Assembly: GCA_002315825.1 (NCBI GenBank) | Contig: DCIC01000098.1 | Coordinates: forward strand, 1-7,790 | DNA length: 7,790 nucleotides | Direction: 5' to 3' | From: Bacteroidales bacterium UBA1736 | GTDB lineage: Bacteria > Bacteroidota > Bacteroidia > Bacteroidales > UBA932 | Shown here: one piece after another, positions 6,426 through 7,790 of the stretch | Numbering within the stretch: the stretch's first letter is position 1 | Layout of the letters: every line of letters begins with the position of its first letter | The notes under the pieces: generated by a model | What the model was told of the DNA's origin: nothing | Seen by the model: the letters and a program-made list of their open reading frames with translations, nothing else | Database searches by the model: none | Position numbers and translations under genes: made by a program

Positions 6426-7592
6426 ATGTCTGTAAAAATTCTCAGTGTTGATGATGAGGTCGATCTCGAACTTCTCCTTACCCAGCACTTCCGCAGGAAA
6501 ATACGTAAAGGTGATTATGAATTCGTCTTCGCCCACAATGGTCTGGAAGCGCTTCAGGAGCTTCTGAAGAATCCGGATGTCAGCATCATACTTTCAGATA
6601 TCAATATGCCCGAGATGGATGGTCTCACCCTCCTGGCGCATATCAACGAGATGCGTAACCCGGCCCTCAAGGTCATTATGGTCAGTGCCTATGGCGATAT
6701 GGACAACATCCGCCAGGCTATGAACGGGGGTGCGTTTGATTTTGCCACCAAGCCCATAGACCTTGAAGATCTGGAAAAGACCATCGAGAAGGCCATCGAG
6801 CAAATAGAGTTTGTAAGAGCTTCCCAGAAGGAGCACAGCACACTTGTCAATATCCAGAACGACCTGAGCGTCGCCAGAGAGATACAGCACGCTATCCTTC
6901 CCCACAGCTTCAATCTCAAGATGGAAAAAGGCTCCAACGTGGATATCCACGCGAGTATGATGGCCGCCAAGGATGTCGGTGGAGATTTTTATGATTTCTT
7001 CCCCATCGATGACAATCATTTCGGATTTACAATGGCCGATGTCAGCGGAAAGGGTATTCCGGCCGCCATTTTTATGGCTGTGAGCCGCACGATGATCAAA
7101 GCCAACGGAGTGCGCAGCATAAAGTCCTCCGAATGTATGAGAGTGGTCAATGACCTTCTCTGCGAGGAAAGTCTCAACTCTATGTTCGTGACCTGCCTCT
7201 ATGGAGTGTACAATCTGGATACCGGAGAGATCGAATACACCAATGCGGGTCACAATGCCCCGTATATCCTGCATCCCGACGGATCGGTTGAGATGGTCAA
7301 GTCTCACGTCAATCTGGTCCTCGGCGCTATGCCCGGTATGCAGTATCAGGGCGACACACTCACCCTTGCTCCCGGCGACACACTTGTCACCTACACTGAC
7401 GGAGTGACGGAGGCAGAGGATATTCAGCACGGCCAGTTCGGTGAGCATCGTCTCGAATCCATCCTCCAGTCCCTCAAGGGCTCTTCCTCTGAAGAAATTG
7501 TCAACCTCATTAATGAAAAGGTCAAGGAGTTTGCCGGTGACGCGGAGCAGAGTGATGATGTGACGCAGCTCGTCATCCGCAGAGTCCGCTAA
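6426..7592 (+). CDS. Response regulator fused to PP2C/SpoIIE-type serine phosphatase
   Basis: A 388-residue cytosolic signalling protein. The receiver domain (about 1-120) has the acidic pocket Asp9/Asp10, phospho-acceptor Asp58 in LSDINMPEMDG, switch Ser87 and Lys109 in ATKP. A helical linker (about 112-150, rich in Glu, Lys and Gln) probably forms a coiled coil that passes the signal on. The PPM/PP2C domain of the SpoIIE/RsbU kind covers about 150-388. It has AREIQHAILP at 150-159, DVGGDFYD at 183-190, DVSGKG at 205-210, NAGHN at 273-277, YTDGVTEA at 323-330 and SDDVT at 376-380. The usual metal-binding aspartates are all present, so it should be active. In known relatives, phosphorylation of the receiver controls dephosphorylation of an STAS-type anti-sigma antagonist. 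No STAS, anti-sigma or histidine kinase gene lies in this window, so the target here is unknown. Confidence 0.93.
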   Translation: MSVKILSVDDEVDLELLLTQHFRRKIRKGDYEFVFAHNGLEALQELLKNPDVSIILSDINMPEMDGLTLLAHINEMRNPALKVIMVSAYGDMDNIRQAMNGGAFDFATKPIDLEDLEKTIEKAIEQIEFVRASQKEHSTLVNIQNDLSVAREIQHAILPHSFNLKMEKGSNVDIHASMMAAKDVGGDFYDFFPIDDNHFGFTMADVSGKGIPAAIFMAVSRTMIKANGVRSIKSSECMRVVNDLLCEESLNSMFVTCLYGVYNLDTGEIEYTNAGHNAPYILHPDGSVEMVKSHVNLVLGAMPGMQYQGDTLTLAPGDTLVTYTDGVTEAEDIQHGQFGEHRLESILQSLKGSSSEEIVNLINEKVKEFAGDAEQSDDVTQLVIRRVR

Positions 7593-7606
7593 TAGCAAGC
7601 TCTGAA

Positions 7607-7790
7607 ATGAAAGTCAATAACCTGATAAAGACCGTTGCCGCTCTGTTCGTTGCAGGAGCCGTTGTCGGAGCATATTTCTTAGGAAAGAGCCAGACGGCCG
7701 GTCTGAATGATGAACTTCTCGGAGAGCTCGAAGACTTGCGATCCGGTCAGGCTGACGCGGCTGTTGTCAAGCGAGTCAGCCAGCAGATGG
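7607..7790 (+). CDS. Membrane-anchored protein of unknown function (5' part only)
   Basis: An ATG 14 nt after the phosphatase stop opens a frame that runs off the right edge after 61 codons. The N-terminus MKVNNLIK is followed by a hydrophobic segment (about 9-26, AALFVAGAVVGAYFLG), then a hydrophilic stretch rich in Glu, Asp, Leu and Gln (about 30-61) that looks helical and possibly coiled-coil. This fits a single-pass inner-membrane anchor with a helical stalk, or an uncleaved signal. No terminator or promoter lies between it and the phosphatase gene, so co-transcription is likely. It could be a sensor or scaffold for the upstream regulator, but no diagnostic domain is visible in the part present. 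The missing C-terminal portion decides the family. Confidence 0.75.
   Translation, partial: MKVNNLIKTVAALFVAGAVVGAYFLGKSQTAGLNDELLGELEDLRSGQADAAVVKRVSQQM

Noticed and set aside
6594..7598. A 334-codon open frame on the minus strand opposite the regulator-phosphatase gene
   Set aside because: It lies almost entirely antisense to a gene with complete receiver and PP2C motifs. Its translation shows no recognisable domain and is unusually rich in His and Asp, as expected from reading the complement of codon-biased coding DNA.

Overview
The window looks like a chromosomal segment from a Bacteroidota bacterium, most likely order Bacteroidales. The evidence is a -7 box of the TAnnTTTG type (TATCTTTG at 6375-6382), A-rich leaders without Shine-Dalgarno sequences, a lipoprotein GH78 alpha-L-rhamnosidase, and a secreted GH42-like beta-galactosidase. 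I cannot assign a genus. No rRNA, tRNA, CRISPR array, transposase or phage gene was seen.

Layout: (1) 1-219 has a short reading frame open at the left edge, stopping at 72, then a very regular 92-bp palindromic element (124-215) with two small hairpins nested inside a perfect 27-bp inverted repeat. (2) 220-2817 on the minus strand encodes a GH78 rhamnosidase lipoprotein. (3) 2818-2922 is a divergent intergenic region with the presumed promoters of the rhamnosidase and of the next operon. (4) 2923-6281 on the plus strand is a two-gene operon: a cytosolic M20 metallopeptidase and a secreted GH42-like glycosidase overlapping by ATGA. It ends in a strong hairpin terminator at 6291-6337. (5) 6354-6382 is a Bacteroidota-type promoter driving 6426-7592, a response regulator fused to a PP2C/SpoIIE-type phosphatase. 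(6) A membrane-anchored protein starting at 7607 runs off the right edge, probably in the same transcript.

Working together (inference): the rhamnosidase and beta-galactosidase could trim rhamnose- and galactose-containing plant glycans such as rhamnogalacturonan-I side chains or arabinogalactan. No SusC/SusD pair or carbohydrate regulator is present, so this is not a complete polysaccharide utilisation locus. The M20 enzyme would hydrolyse dipeptides in the cytosol. The regulator-phosphatase and its membrane-anchored neighbour look like a separate signalling unit. The least explained items are the nested palindrome at 124-215, the exact 10-bp direct repeat laid over the promoter of the signalling gene, and the identity of the truncated last gene.
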